Assembly (NCBI RefSeq): GCF_020509005.1
Contig: NC_063016.1
Span: 3,224,001 to 3,288,000 of the forward strand
DNA from: Fulvia fulva
Lineage: Eukaryota; Ascomycota; Dothideomycetes; Mycosphaerellales; Mycosphaerellaceae
Direction of reading: 5' to 3'
Length of the DNA stretch: 64,000 nt
Under the pieces are notes generated by a model, which saw only the letters and a program-made list of their open reading frames with translations, did no database searches and was not told the DNA's origin. Below are positions 1 through 8,988 of this stretch, in pieces (the stretch's first letter is position 1; the number at the start of each line of letters is the position of its first letter). A program made the position numbers and the translations under genes.

Positions 1-1320
1 TTGGTTATAGGGCTGGTTCTCCTGGCTTTGTTGCTCTATTTGTTCCGACTCCTCCCGCTAGCTCCCTATCATCTGGTGTATCTTCATCTATCCATCGCTT
101 TGTCCTGCTCTGAACAGGTGTGTTGGCCTCCCTATTGCAGGTATTAGCTCATCTTACGGCCTTGGTCTCTTGTTTAGGTGAAAGGTCCTTGCTGGCTAGT
201 CTTTTTCCCCTACTAAGAATCTTGTAGGAGTTGTTACTCTTGCTTCCCTAGCCTTCCACTGGGCTGCAAGTCTAGCTAGACATTAGTTTGACTATACTGG
301 ATGTTTCCTTCCGTAAGCTGCACATCTCGTGTCTTCCTTCTTCTTCTAGCACTCCTAGGTTACGTGATCACTAGCATAGTAGGAGCAGACTAGTGTAGGT
401 CTGTTACACTTTAGGGCAATATAGCCATACTGTTGACACTTAAAACATTAGAGGACTCTGTGGTTACTGTAATGTATCTCTACTTCAAGTCTCTCGTAGT
501 CCTAGAATAGTCCTTAGTCTAGAACCTTGTTTGCCTAGGCTACAGTTCCTACCTATAAGATAAGAGATGAGGCCTTCTTAGTCTCTTCAATCTTCTTCCT
601 GACCTATGCTACTTTTGTGATCTATAGTCCTAGGACTGTTGCTTAGTTCTGTCTCTAAAGGCTTGGTATGTCTTCTTATATATTAAAGGATCTTGGGACT
701 CTATATACAATGACTATATATTGCTAATAGGAGACCTTTGCTATCTTACTAATCTTTAGTGTCCATTCCTTGTTCATCTCTAGGGTCTTCTTGTCCTATA
801 TATAGGCTATAAACAGTCTTACCCCTCTATTGTCTACCTTTACTCCTACTACCTCCTTCATCCTAAGCTTTTCTACTATCTCCCTTCCTATTATCTTGCC
901 TACCTCTTCCTTCTCCTGCTGGTCTGTAATATATATACGGACTACCGTACTTTAGGGGGCTAGTAGGGGGCTCGTTGCTACTATAGTATATGTCTTTAGG
1001 CCTTAGGCCTACCTTAGGTCCTTCTAGAAGGTGTTTCTTATCGCTTCGATGACTCTATTAATCGTAGTTCCTATTTGTTGTTTAAGTGCTTTTAGTCCCC
1101 CGAGGAGCTCACTTATTACCCCTTTTAGTGCTCTTTCTAGGAATTGTCCCTCTTCTACTATTACTATCTCCTCTGCCTTTCTATAAAGCATTCCCTATTT
1201 ATCTCCTCCTCGTTCTCTATCTCTTTCCGTCGCCATCGTCGCTATTCCGAGTCCTTACGCTTATCTATATATACCTACTATAATAGGTAGAGCGATAGTA
1301 ATAGCGAGGTAAAGATGTAC
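1..1320 (-). mobile_element. Tad1-type LINE relic, ORF1 (gag-like) part, RIP-mutated
   Basis: The minus strand reads as a decayed ORF1 starting at an ATG at 1234-1236 (MATERDRERG...). It is lysine/glutamate-rich and breaks at TAG/TAA codons where CAG or TGG would be expected. The region is collinear with the ORF1 end of the LINE at 55373-56535, which also begins MAT; both share blocks such as CTAG(A/G)CATTAGTTTGA (about 277 and 55463). The window edge cuts the element, so ORF2 (endonuclease and reverse transcriptase) lies outside. Class is certain only through the homology to the second copy, whose ORF2 is visible. No target duplication can be seen from this side. Confidence 0.6.
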
Positions 1321-1800
1321 TATTAGCGGTTATAAACCTCTAAAGGTAAGCGTAGCGGAGTAGAGCTCTCTACTAACCCTTCTAGACTATAAAGTAGCGT
1401 ACGATCTACGCTACCGCTACCCGACGTATAGTACTTATTATACGACGATATAGGCGTTAGCGACGAGTATATATTTACGAGTTCGCTAATAGGCACAGGA
1501 CGGTGGGTCACGTGACCCTGAAACTTGAAAGGTGACTAATCAGAGCGGGCGCCAAGGCTAGTTAAGGGCTAGTATAGAGCTTCACTCCCTCGCTAACGCC
1601 TTATCTACGTACTCGTAAGCTCGTACTCCGGTATAGCTAGCGCTCGGTCGCTACGCTTAATAAGCTATAAACTAGATTGTAAAGAGGTAGTTAAGGAGAA
1701 TACCTAGCTTGTCGACACGGCTTATTGCTAGGGATAAGCTACAATATCGATATTGTATAAGATAAGCTATAATCTACAAGCTAGGTAAACACGGCGGGGC
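1321..1800. other. Mixed RIP-mutated and unmutated spacer, no gene seen
   Basis: TA-rich sequence alternates with short stretches that keep CA/TG (for example around 1495-1550). No protein-like frame was found on either strand. It contains the inverted repeat listed separately at 1701-1787. It probably covers the 5' end of the LINE relic and older debris. Confidence 0.5.
1701..1787. repeat. Inverted repeat with a perfect central palindrome
   Basis: Arms TACCTAGCTTGT (1701-1712) and ACAAGCTAGGTA (1776-1787) are perfect reverse complements. Near the centre lies a perfect 16-bp palindrome, ACAATATCGATATTGT (1741-1756). Inner segments GGCTTAT (1719-1725) and ATAAGCT (1763-1769) also nearly pair. 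The whole could fold into a long hairpin. It may be a small MITE or terminal remains of a DNA transposon; no coding potential. Confidence 0.6.
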
Positions 1801-1861
1801 CCTATGCGAAACGTCCTCTGTTGCACGATGTTAGTGGGGTACACCAGCAAGCCTCTAGCAA

Positions 1862-2342
1862 CTACTGACCGGTGGGTGAGGTGTGTGTGTGTAGTGTCGA
1901 GTCAAGGCGGCATGCAGCACAAGCCGTCCTGCGGCTAAGCATTTGCCAGCGCGTATGTGAGACACAACGACTCGAGCCCTCGCAGCACATCTCGAAACAT
2001 CGCACGGCCTTGGTGAACATCATCAAGACTTCAACCGGTAGGTTAGAAGCGGTCGCATTGCTATTTGCGTGTTGTCGGAATGCCGGCACTGACACAATTT
2101 CTTGCAGGTTGGCCTATCCTGGGCTTATCCCGCCGCACCACCCTGTGAGGCTCCAGTCAGTCCCTCGAAATGGACCGGAGCAGTGGTTACACTTTGGCAT
2201 CGCTGGTGTCCCCCATGTCTCACATTTGAGTTCCGACTACACTAGGATTGCCCACGAGGGTATCCTCATGACCAAGAAACATGGCAGCACATACAGCGTC
2301 TTGATACAGCGGAGTCACATTCGCATGGGTGTAGCAAGCTAA
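1862..2342 (-). pseudogene. Possible decayed M20-type amidohydrolase fragment
   Basis: This stretch keeps normal CA/TG content, unlike both flanks. On the minus strand one frame reads a helix-like segment ending FLGHED, then DMGDTSDAKV, interrupted by TGA and TAA codons. The order resembles the end of M20 peptidase/amidohydrolase genes (a G-S-T-D-M-G-x-V-S block followed by a helical tail ending near AFRQHANSNA...FTKAVRC). The match is by eye and weak; in-frame stops rule out an intact gene. The plus strand has an open frame of 156 codons at 1872-2342 with no recognisable features. It could equally be non-coding. Confidence 0.25.
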
Positions 2343-2459
2343 AGCAACTAGGGTACGGACTCCTAACTATTCCTCATTCTGCCATACTAAATATGGCCGT
2401 GCGCGGGGCGCCGTACCAATCAGACTCTAGCTTCGAGACCTTATGTCGTCGCTATGTCG

Positions 2460-3060
2460 ATAGTAGCAGGTATAGTTAGTGTTCTTAAAGTAGTAAGATT
2501 TAGCTATATATAGAGCTGAAGATAACGTTAGTATCTATAGTATATTTACTACCTTGCCTACCCTCTATTTACGTTAATTACGGCCTTAATACGCTATAGT
2601 ATAATAGTAACAATATCCTTAATCTACTTATATATAATACGTCGCTATTCTTTATATATTATAAGCTCTAAGTTACGCCCTATTAGCCTATTATATCGAC
2701 GCTTAATAGCGTCCTTTGTTAACTTCTAGAGGTTCTTAATAGGGCTAAGATCCGGTAAGGAAGGAGTCTACCGTATTACGCTTATTCCTTAAAGTCTATC
2801 TATAGTATAGGTAGTACGGTAAGCCGGAGTCCTATCTTACTAGAATATATAGTTACGCTAGTATTATCCGATTACGCTACTATTAATCCTATTACTAATA
2901 ATACGGTTATAATAACTAACTTTACGGTATATCTATAGTACGGTATACTTAGTATATAATATCTTATTAATCTTATCTTATTCTATCTACTATAACGTAA
3001 AGTACTAGTAAGCTAGGAATTTTGTCTTAGTACGACTAACTTATATTCTTTATTACTCAT
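2460..3060 (-). mobile_element. Tc1/mariner transposase relic, RIP-mutated
   Basis: The minus strand carries the C-terminal half of a DDE transposase. IFxxDRTPAY (second catalytic Asp block, usually QQDNAPxH) is followed by a segment ending TPSLPDLSPIKNLxKLTKD, the diagnostic SPDLNPIENLW block with the third acidic residue, and then AIKRRYNRLIGRNLELI. Stops fall where Gln or Trp codons are expected, so the copy is dead. The first Asp block and both terminal repeats were not found; the 3060-3140 stretch upstream is not RIP-mutated and probably marks the break. Confidence 0.65.
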
Positions 3061-3140
3061 TTTCACTACTATCAAATAGAGAACTAGTGAACTTAATACT
3101 CTTATCCAATTCAGAATTGTTCTCTTTATCTTCCTAGTAC
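3061..3140. other. Short unmutated spacer between two RIP-mutated blocks
   Basis: About 80 bases with ordinary CA/TG content (TCATTTTCACTACTATCAAA) separate the mariner relic from the next block. No gene is visible. It may be single-copy sequence that escaped RIP. Confidence 0.4.
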
Positions 3141-5880
3141 GTTCGTACGTTATAGCTAGTCCAACTATAGTTACTATACCGCTGTCTACTTAGCTAGCCC
3201 TCTTTTATACCCTCTGACCTACGACTCTTCTTTGACTATTCTATAGTCTTTAACGACTCGACGACTACCTATAACGAGCTAACTCTATACTCTAAGACCC
3301 GCCGTACTAGAGACGCTTTCGTTTACGAGATCGGCGCTTCGATAGAAGAGAGCCTATTCGAGTCGAAGGCAACGTATATAGTTAGTATAGAAGGGACGAG
3401 CTCGTACTATATAGCGTTAATAGCTATACTTCCGATAGGGATTAGATACTATACGCGGTATATAAGCTAGATTTAGTATATCGTTAACCTAACGGAGAGT
3501 TAACCTTCTCGTAACTACTAATTATATAATAAACTATATAATACGGCGCTCTTAAGGTATATTATAGATACGGCGAGTCCTTCTTAGACTCGGTATTTAT
3601 ATAAGATAGATCTCGCGCTATCCGTAGTATAGGCGCTTGAGCTCTTAAATAGTATTGTTTAACTAATAGATACGGTATATCCGTAGTATTAGTAGCTCGT
3701 AGTAGATCTTACGAGTAGTATAATAGTTAAGCTTAGTATATTATATAACAGTAGCTATCTTCCAATTAAGGTCGTAATAGAGGTATTTAATATTACTACG
3801 AGTACGGTACGGTACTAGAAACCGTCTTCTCCGGTATAGACTAGAGCTTCGATCTATAATTATAATATTAGATATATTAGCTACTATAGCGAGTAGATTT
3901 AGATATAAGATTTAGTAAGAGGCATCTCTAGTACTATTAGATAGATTTAGCGTAGACTAGTAAAGAAATATAGGTAGTTATTATAATATTATAAATACCT
4001 TAATATTTTAAGAATCGATCTCTATATTAAGGTTTAAGTTAAAGTCTTAAAAGCCTAACGGGAACTAGGAGCCTAAGTTTAGAACCCGGGATAGACCCGG
4101 ATTATATAATAAGATTAAGCGAGGATTCTAAGTATTTAATTAGGCTAACGACCGGTCCTATATCCGAATAAGGTTAAGCGCGCGTAGTATAATATTATAC
4201 CTAAAAGTCGGACTTAAAGGTAGTAAAGGTATTAGTATCGTAGATAAGTCGATTACTTATATATTAGTAACCTTAAGACAATGAGTAATCGCCTTATTAT
4301 CTAACGTATTACAATCCTTATTAGTACTATTATTAGAGCCTATACTAGAGTCTATACTAGAAACTACCGAGCTATTTAAAGCGACCGAAGTACTACGACC
4401 GTAGTAAAGCTATAGAAGTAGACGCCGTAATCCGATACTAGTCGCTCTACTAGCTTAAGTAAGAGCTAGCGGTAAGATAGTATTACTAGTAGTAGGCTAA
4501 TTAATCTATAGGTACGTTGTGCGCTATAATTACTCGTCCGAGATTATATCTAAGTTATTGCGAAGGTAATCGAGTATTACTATCTACTATCGACTACGAG
4601 CTCCGTAATCTAGGTAATTAAGTAAAGCTAGACGTCTATCGATACTACTCTTACCTTCCTCCGGAGGCCTTAGAATACTAGAAGGATAATATACCTCTAA
4701 TCGTAAAGAGGTAGAGCCTATAGACTATATTAAGTACTAGTATAACCGCGTTTACGACTATACTAGCGATAGTATCCGTTATTATATTAATATACTATAG
4801 ATAGAGATAATAGTAAGAAAGAGATAGATATTTACTTAAGAGTAGTCTATTTATATATATATACTATAAGTAACGGCTCTTACTATACGAGCTATTAGAT
4901 TACGGTAACCTCTATATATATTACTAGTCCTTAGTAGTATTAATACCTTAAATCATAATATCTATTTTAGCTAGTCCGAGTACTTTAGAGTCTTTATATC
5001 GTATTATCTTACTACGAGCTACGGTAAGAGAATATATATTCTAGAGAAGCCTTAGTTACGCGCCTAAGTAGCCGATCTTAACTTCCTATATACCAGAGGG
5101 CCCTATTAGACTCCTAATCACAGTATAGTATTCTTACTAATATTAGTCTTAATATCTATATTAAGCTAAGGAGAATATAACTCCGCTATAGTAAGACGCT
5201 ATATTCTCTAGGTCCTAACGGACTCTATACCTTAGTATACTACAATTTTAGGTCGGTAATATATTCGAGATATATAACTTTTAGTACTATATTACTAAGA
5301 GTATATAATCTAAGCGTATATATAGGTAGTAGCCTATTAAGACTTAAGGCTATATAAGCTAAGAATTAGGTAACTTAATTAGGTACTTATAGTCTCTTTA
5401 AGAGTAATTCCTTTCTATTCTATATAGATATATAATATACTATCTACTTTTGAAAACACCCTTTACAAGCCTATTTAATAACTTTATATACTTCTAACGT
5501 AATAACTAGTATATAAAGGTATAGTTAATAATATTAATATATTGCTAGATAGTATATGAAGTAAGTAAAAAGGCTATCGTATAATACTAAATAAGGGCTT
5601 TCGAATACGGTATATTTAATAATAGCGTAGGTAAGATTTATAGATCGAGAGGTATATATATATAAATACTAGGATAGATAGATTAAGAGAAGAGTAAATA
5701 GACTAGTAAATATACTAGTATAAGTAAGTTATTATAGAAGGGCTATTAGGATTACGTAAGTAGATTAATATAGAAGAGCTATAGGACTACCTAAGTAGGT
5801 TAATATAGAAAGGACGTAGATAGTCGATAAGGAAGAGATGTTAAACTAGTTTAAATACTATTATAGGCAATATATAGGCG
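3141..5880 (+). mobile_element. Unclassified RIP-mutated repeat block
   Basis: Extreme CA/TG loss (bases 4681-4740 hold no CA or TG and 13 TA). On the plus strand, frames stay open over long stretches apart from TAG/TAA at plausible CAG/CAA/TGG sites. About 3233-3450 reads RLFFDYSIVFNDS...SKTRRTRDAFVYEIGASIEES. About 4500-4800 reads LRPRLYLSYCEG-like sequence, then a hydrophobic segment TAFTTILAIVSVIILIYY that looks membrane-spanning. I do not recognise the protein and see no reverse transcriptase, integrase or transposase motif. It must have been multicopy to be RIP-mutated: either a non-autonomous or unknown transposon or a duplicated host gene. Type given as mobile element by default. Confidence 0.35.
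5731..5806 (+). repeat. Two-copy tandem repeat of about 35 bp
   Basis: TATAGAAGGGCTATTAGGAT...AAGTAGATTAATA is followed directly by TATAGAAGAGCTATAGGACT...AAGTAGGTTAATA. The two imperfect direct copies differ by a few substitutions and a short indel. It lies at the right end of the unclassified RIP-mutated block, close to the receptor gene. Confidence 0.55.
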
Positions 5881-6149
5881 AGTGGGTAAATTGCGTAGTA
5901 GGCAGTCCTACTAAGAGTTGCTAAGGGTACTATTCACCTCGGATGTATTACCGACATTTGCCGAGGTATGGCCGCCGCTAGCGCTTATGTCTCACCGACC
6001 TAAAATCATGGTGCACCGAGGCGTTTCCACGTCCACACGCCTTTGCTCAAAACAATGCTTGACCGCACACTCCGTTCGACGATACGCTTCGACACGACGA
6101 TGCGGAAGTTTGCGCTTTCTCGATATCACCGCCAACACGCTCACACGAG
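5881..6149. promoter_or_regulatory. Upstream region of the receptor gene
   Basis: Unmutated sequence with normal CA/TG content begins within about 60 bases of the end of the RIP-mutated block. It should hold the 5' UTR and core promoter of the receptor gene at 6150. Open frames here show no protein-like features. I saw no clear TATA element. Confidence 0.35.
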
Positions 6150-7384
6150 ATGCCACTTCAGCTAGTGGTAGCGGTTCCAACGTTCGTGTGCTCCTGCCTG
6201 AGCATGCTAGCAAGCACGACATTCGCCATCTTCTACCTCATATTCCCACCGGAGCGGCATTTTCGCCAGGCGCTGATCATCAACTTGCTGGTAGCTGGTA
6301 AGTCCGCGACGCTTGACAATTCTAGCGAGGCCACAGTATCGATTACGTTGTAGATCTGATTAACTCCGCCAACAACACGATATCTGGAGCAGTCGCTCTC
6401 TCGAGACGATACCACGCAGAGCCTCTCGAACAAGGACCCGCTTGCATCGCCAATGGCTACATTGGACAGTTCTCGGTGCAAGCAATCGACTTCAACATCT
6501 TGATCATCTCGGTCGCGGTGCTTCTCACGGTGCGCCAGAGTCGGATCGTAATTGAGCCGCCTTGGTGGCAAGTCATAGTCATATGCGCCATACCCTGGAT
6601 TCCGCCTATCATCACGAGTGAGTTCATCACGAGACCTCTCGTCACCTCATCTCTAATTTATGCAGGCAACATCGCACTCGCTTCGGATTTCTACGGTCCT
6701 GTGAGCGGGAATTGGTGCTGGATTCAGGCAAAACACTTTGAGATGAGGTATCTTCTCACCCATGGCTGGCGTATTGCGATATTTGTCTCGACTATCGCGA
6801 TCTACACGTATGTCTACATCTACCTGAAGCGAGCCTACGGCCAGCTACATATATCCACATCGAGCAATGGCACTGGACCAGACACCGAAACGGAGATGCA
6901 AAAGGTCTCACACGAAGTGCTACCTCCGAACAGACACATTCGAGTGAGGTCTTCAATCACCACCACACACGAGAGCGACGAGCACTTAATGTTGCCCGGG
7001 GCATCTAATATGGGTCACTGGCCAGACGACGACCCAAGCACAACCCATCCGACAACTTACCCCAAAGGAAAATATGCCCCAGGCTCAACCGCTGAGATAA
7101 GAAATATCGTATTAGCTACACCAGCTGCTGAGAAAGCTCGGGAGCGCAAGACGTCCTTGAGGAAGATGCTACTCCTCAATGGCTATCCGATCCTGTACAT
7201 CCTGCTTTGGATACCAGGGATGGCGAACCGTATAGCGGAGGCCTTCGGACCCTCGCCGAGATGGCTGAGGGTAACCCAAGCGTCGACTCAACTGGTTGGG
7301 CTGGCGAATGCTATGACCTACGCATATAATGAGCAGCTGCGGGGGAGGATAAGAGGGCGGACGACGAAGCGGCTGTTCTCGTAG
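6150..7384 (+). CDS. Fungal seven-transmembrane G-protein-coupled receptor (Git3/cAMP-receptor-like)
   Basis: Three exons, 6150-6297, 6354-6617 and 6666-7384, give 376 residues. Intron 1 (56 nt) is GTAAGT...TAG; intron 2 (48 nt, a multiple of three) is GTGAGT...GCAG and removing it restores PPIITSNIALASDF. The start was chosen because it gives a complete first membrane helix (residues about 4-32). Further helices follow at about 39-65, 85-115, 121-137 and 165-190, then a hydrophilic third loop of about 100 residues, LLLNGYPILYILLWIPGMA and a seventh helix ending AMTYAYNEQL. The GPVSGNWCWI block in the second outer loop and the NGYP...WIPG helix are typical of fungal Git3/CAR-like receptors, which sit in the plasma membrane and signal through a G-alpha/cAMP route. 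Ligand unknown. The gene starts only about 270 bases from RIP-mutated repeats but is itself unmutated. Confidence 0.8.
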
Positions 7385-7841
7385 CAGGTCGCGCAGTCCT
7401 GAAGATTTGTAACGGTGCCATTCCATAGCATAATATCATCACAGTGACATCCAAGAGTTACATGTCTCGTCCAGAACGAGTTCGAACAGTCAAGGGACAG
7501 CCAGACGGGGAAGGGTTCAGCTGCAAGCATAGGCTGTTGGGAGTATTGCACGCGCTCTAGACTTGAGCCCTTGGATGCTTGAGCCCATGGTCCACAAACC
7601 TTCATGGGTCACGAACACGCGGCACATCTCACATCAGTCACTACCGTCTACGCATCGCTAAACGCACAAGCAGCTTCAGTTGGTTGAGTCCCTAGTGGGG
7701 AAGACAAACGCGCCCACTGATGATGAAGCTTACCTAATATGCCTGATACAAATCCACAAACATGATTCCAGCGATATCTCAAAGACCGTTCGCATTCACG
7801 CGATAGCACGAACCACCCTCCCATGCATGTTGACTTTCACC
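7385..7841. other. Convergent intergenic region, no gene seen
   Basis: This lies between the 3' end of the receptor gene (plus) and the 3' end of the dioxygenase-like gene (minus). Several open frames overlap here, but none has recognisable motifs or introns. It should hold both terminators. Confidence 0.5.
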
Positions 7842-8380
7842 TCAGTATGCCTCCACAGCTGCAAGCTGAAGCAATCTCTTCGAGATCTCCGGCTTCTCAA
7901 GCGGCTCATAGCGATTCAGCGGATCCTCCACTCCATTCCTCAGCGGTGGTCCTTGTTCGTGAATGTTCCTGGGTTTGAATCAGCATCAAGACATGGATGG
8001 AGAGCACACTTCAACTTACGTATGAGGCCAATGAGTAGTACCATGCCACCTCTTAAACAACGCCGCCTTCTGCTCCAGCGCTTCCTTCGCGAACTTGGCC
8101 GGCGTCATGCAAACGTACTGAACATGTCGGATACGATCACCTTCAGGGCATTCGGCGTAGTGCATGGTCCTCGAGTCCCATAGTGCAAGATCACCTGGTT
8201 CGAGATTGGTCTCGATCATCTCGCAGCCGTGGTCTTCGAGCCATTTGACGTCGGACTCTTTGAAGATGAAGAGGTCGCGGAAGTCGGAGCCTTCTGGTGG
8301 GTTGTCTTTGTGGTCGTCTTGTTCTCTGGTCTCACTGAAGAATTGGTCGAAGAGAGCTCTATTGCGATGCGCATGCTGAC
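7842..8380 (-). pseudogene. Phytanoyl-CoA dioxygenase-like gene, 5'-truncated
   Basis: The exon read from about 8378 down to 8020 and a last exon 7968-7842 are joined by a 51-nt intron (GTAAGT...CCCAG, 7969-8019). The reading holds HRNRALFDQFFSE, FKESDVKWLEDHGCEMIE, NLEPGDLALWDSRTMHY and VQYVCMTPAKFA, then WHGTTHWPHTNI across the splice and ends EPLEKPEISKRLLQLAAVEAY. These are the C-terminal landmarks of fungal PhyH-type Fe(II)/2-oxoglutarate dioxygenases: the distal iron-binding His in WDSRTMH and the downstream Arg. The N-terminal half with the HxD iron ligands is missing: upstream of about 8380 the frame stops and an opposite-strand hydrolase fragment begins. The 3' part is clean, so the loss is probably recent. 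The enzyme cannot be functional as it stands. Confidence 0.65.
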
Positions 8381-8470
8381 AAAGAGCTGCATAAGTTCTT
8401 CGACCTGTTTCTCAAAGGTGTCAGCAATGACTTTGAAAAGACTCCCGAGGTCCGGTGGTCAGCCATGGTC
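8374..8470 (+). pseudogene. CocE/X-Pro dipeptidyl-peptidase (S15) fragment
   Basis: The plus strand reads HADKELHKFFDLFLKGVSND then FEKTPEVRWSAMVM. This matches the block that ends the alpha/beta-hydrolase domain in CocE/NonD and S15 family hydrolases (FFDxYLKGxxNGWExTPxVR). Only about 30 residues are recognisable, with no catalytic residues. The fragment abuts the truncation of the dioxygenase-like gene on the other strand, so it marks a rearrangement joint. Assignment rests on one motif. Confidence 0.45.
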
Positions 8471-8988
8471 ATGGCTAACGTCAAAAGCCGCCAGTGTCGT
8501 GCTCGAGGACGATGCAGTGCGTTGTTGGCGTACATGTATTTGCTGATGCATTATTAGGGGGACACAATTTTCGTCTTTGTTCACTCCCGAGTCATCGTCA
8601 TCTCGGCGTTGTCGGGCCTGTGTGCCGTTGATGCTTGGAGGGCAGGATGCGTGCCCCGCCGACCAAGGCGCCGAGATGCATGCATGTGATCTTTCATCAC
8701 CACCTGGGCATCACCATCTTCCTTCGCGGCCCACAAAGGATGGCATGCCCCGCGGGCCCCCGTCACCAAACAACACAGCGCTGAGTCGCTGACATGGTGA
8801 CATTGGAAACATTGGCGCTGGTCCACAGTGGACGGAGGATGCGACGATCTTGGCCCGACACACATCTTGGAACACTCCGGTTCGCCAAAAGAGGGAACAC
8901 GAGCGGCAGGAGCACCCGCGACATCATCTTCAACTCAAAAGTCGAGCCACAGATCCTTCTTCCGACGGTACACAGTTGCTAGCCCAGC
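8471..8988. promoter_or_regulatory. Upstream region of the beta-glucosidase gene
   Basis: About 500 bases without a supported gene. One CreA-type carbon-repression hexamer (CCCCGC, reverse of SYGGRG) lies at 8748-8753. A single site is weak evidence because CreA usually acts on paired sites. No convincing TATA box seen. Carbon repression of such genes is common in the family, but for this copy it is inference. Confidence 0.3.

Noticed and set aside
1086..1283. A 65-codon leucine-rich plus-strand frame as a small membrane protein
   Set aside because: It is the complement of the lysine/glutamate-rich LINE ORF1 on the minus strand.
8480..8515. A minus-strand reading HCIVLEHDTGGF as the missing iron-binding part of the dioxygenase
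   Set aside because: It lies beyond the CocE-like fragment, is followed at once by a stop, and does not match the HxD block; treated as chance.
8229..8546. A 105-codon plus-strand frame with a hydrophobic stretch (WWVVFVVVLFSGL)
   Set aside because: It is the reverse reading of the dioxygenase-like frame (DDHKDNPPEG region), so the apparent membrane segment is an artefact.
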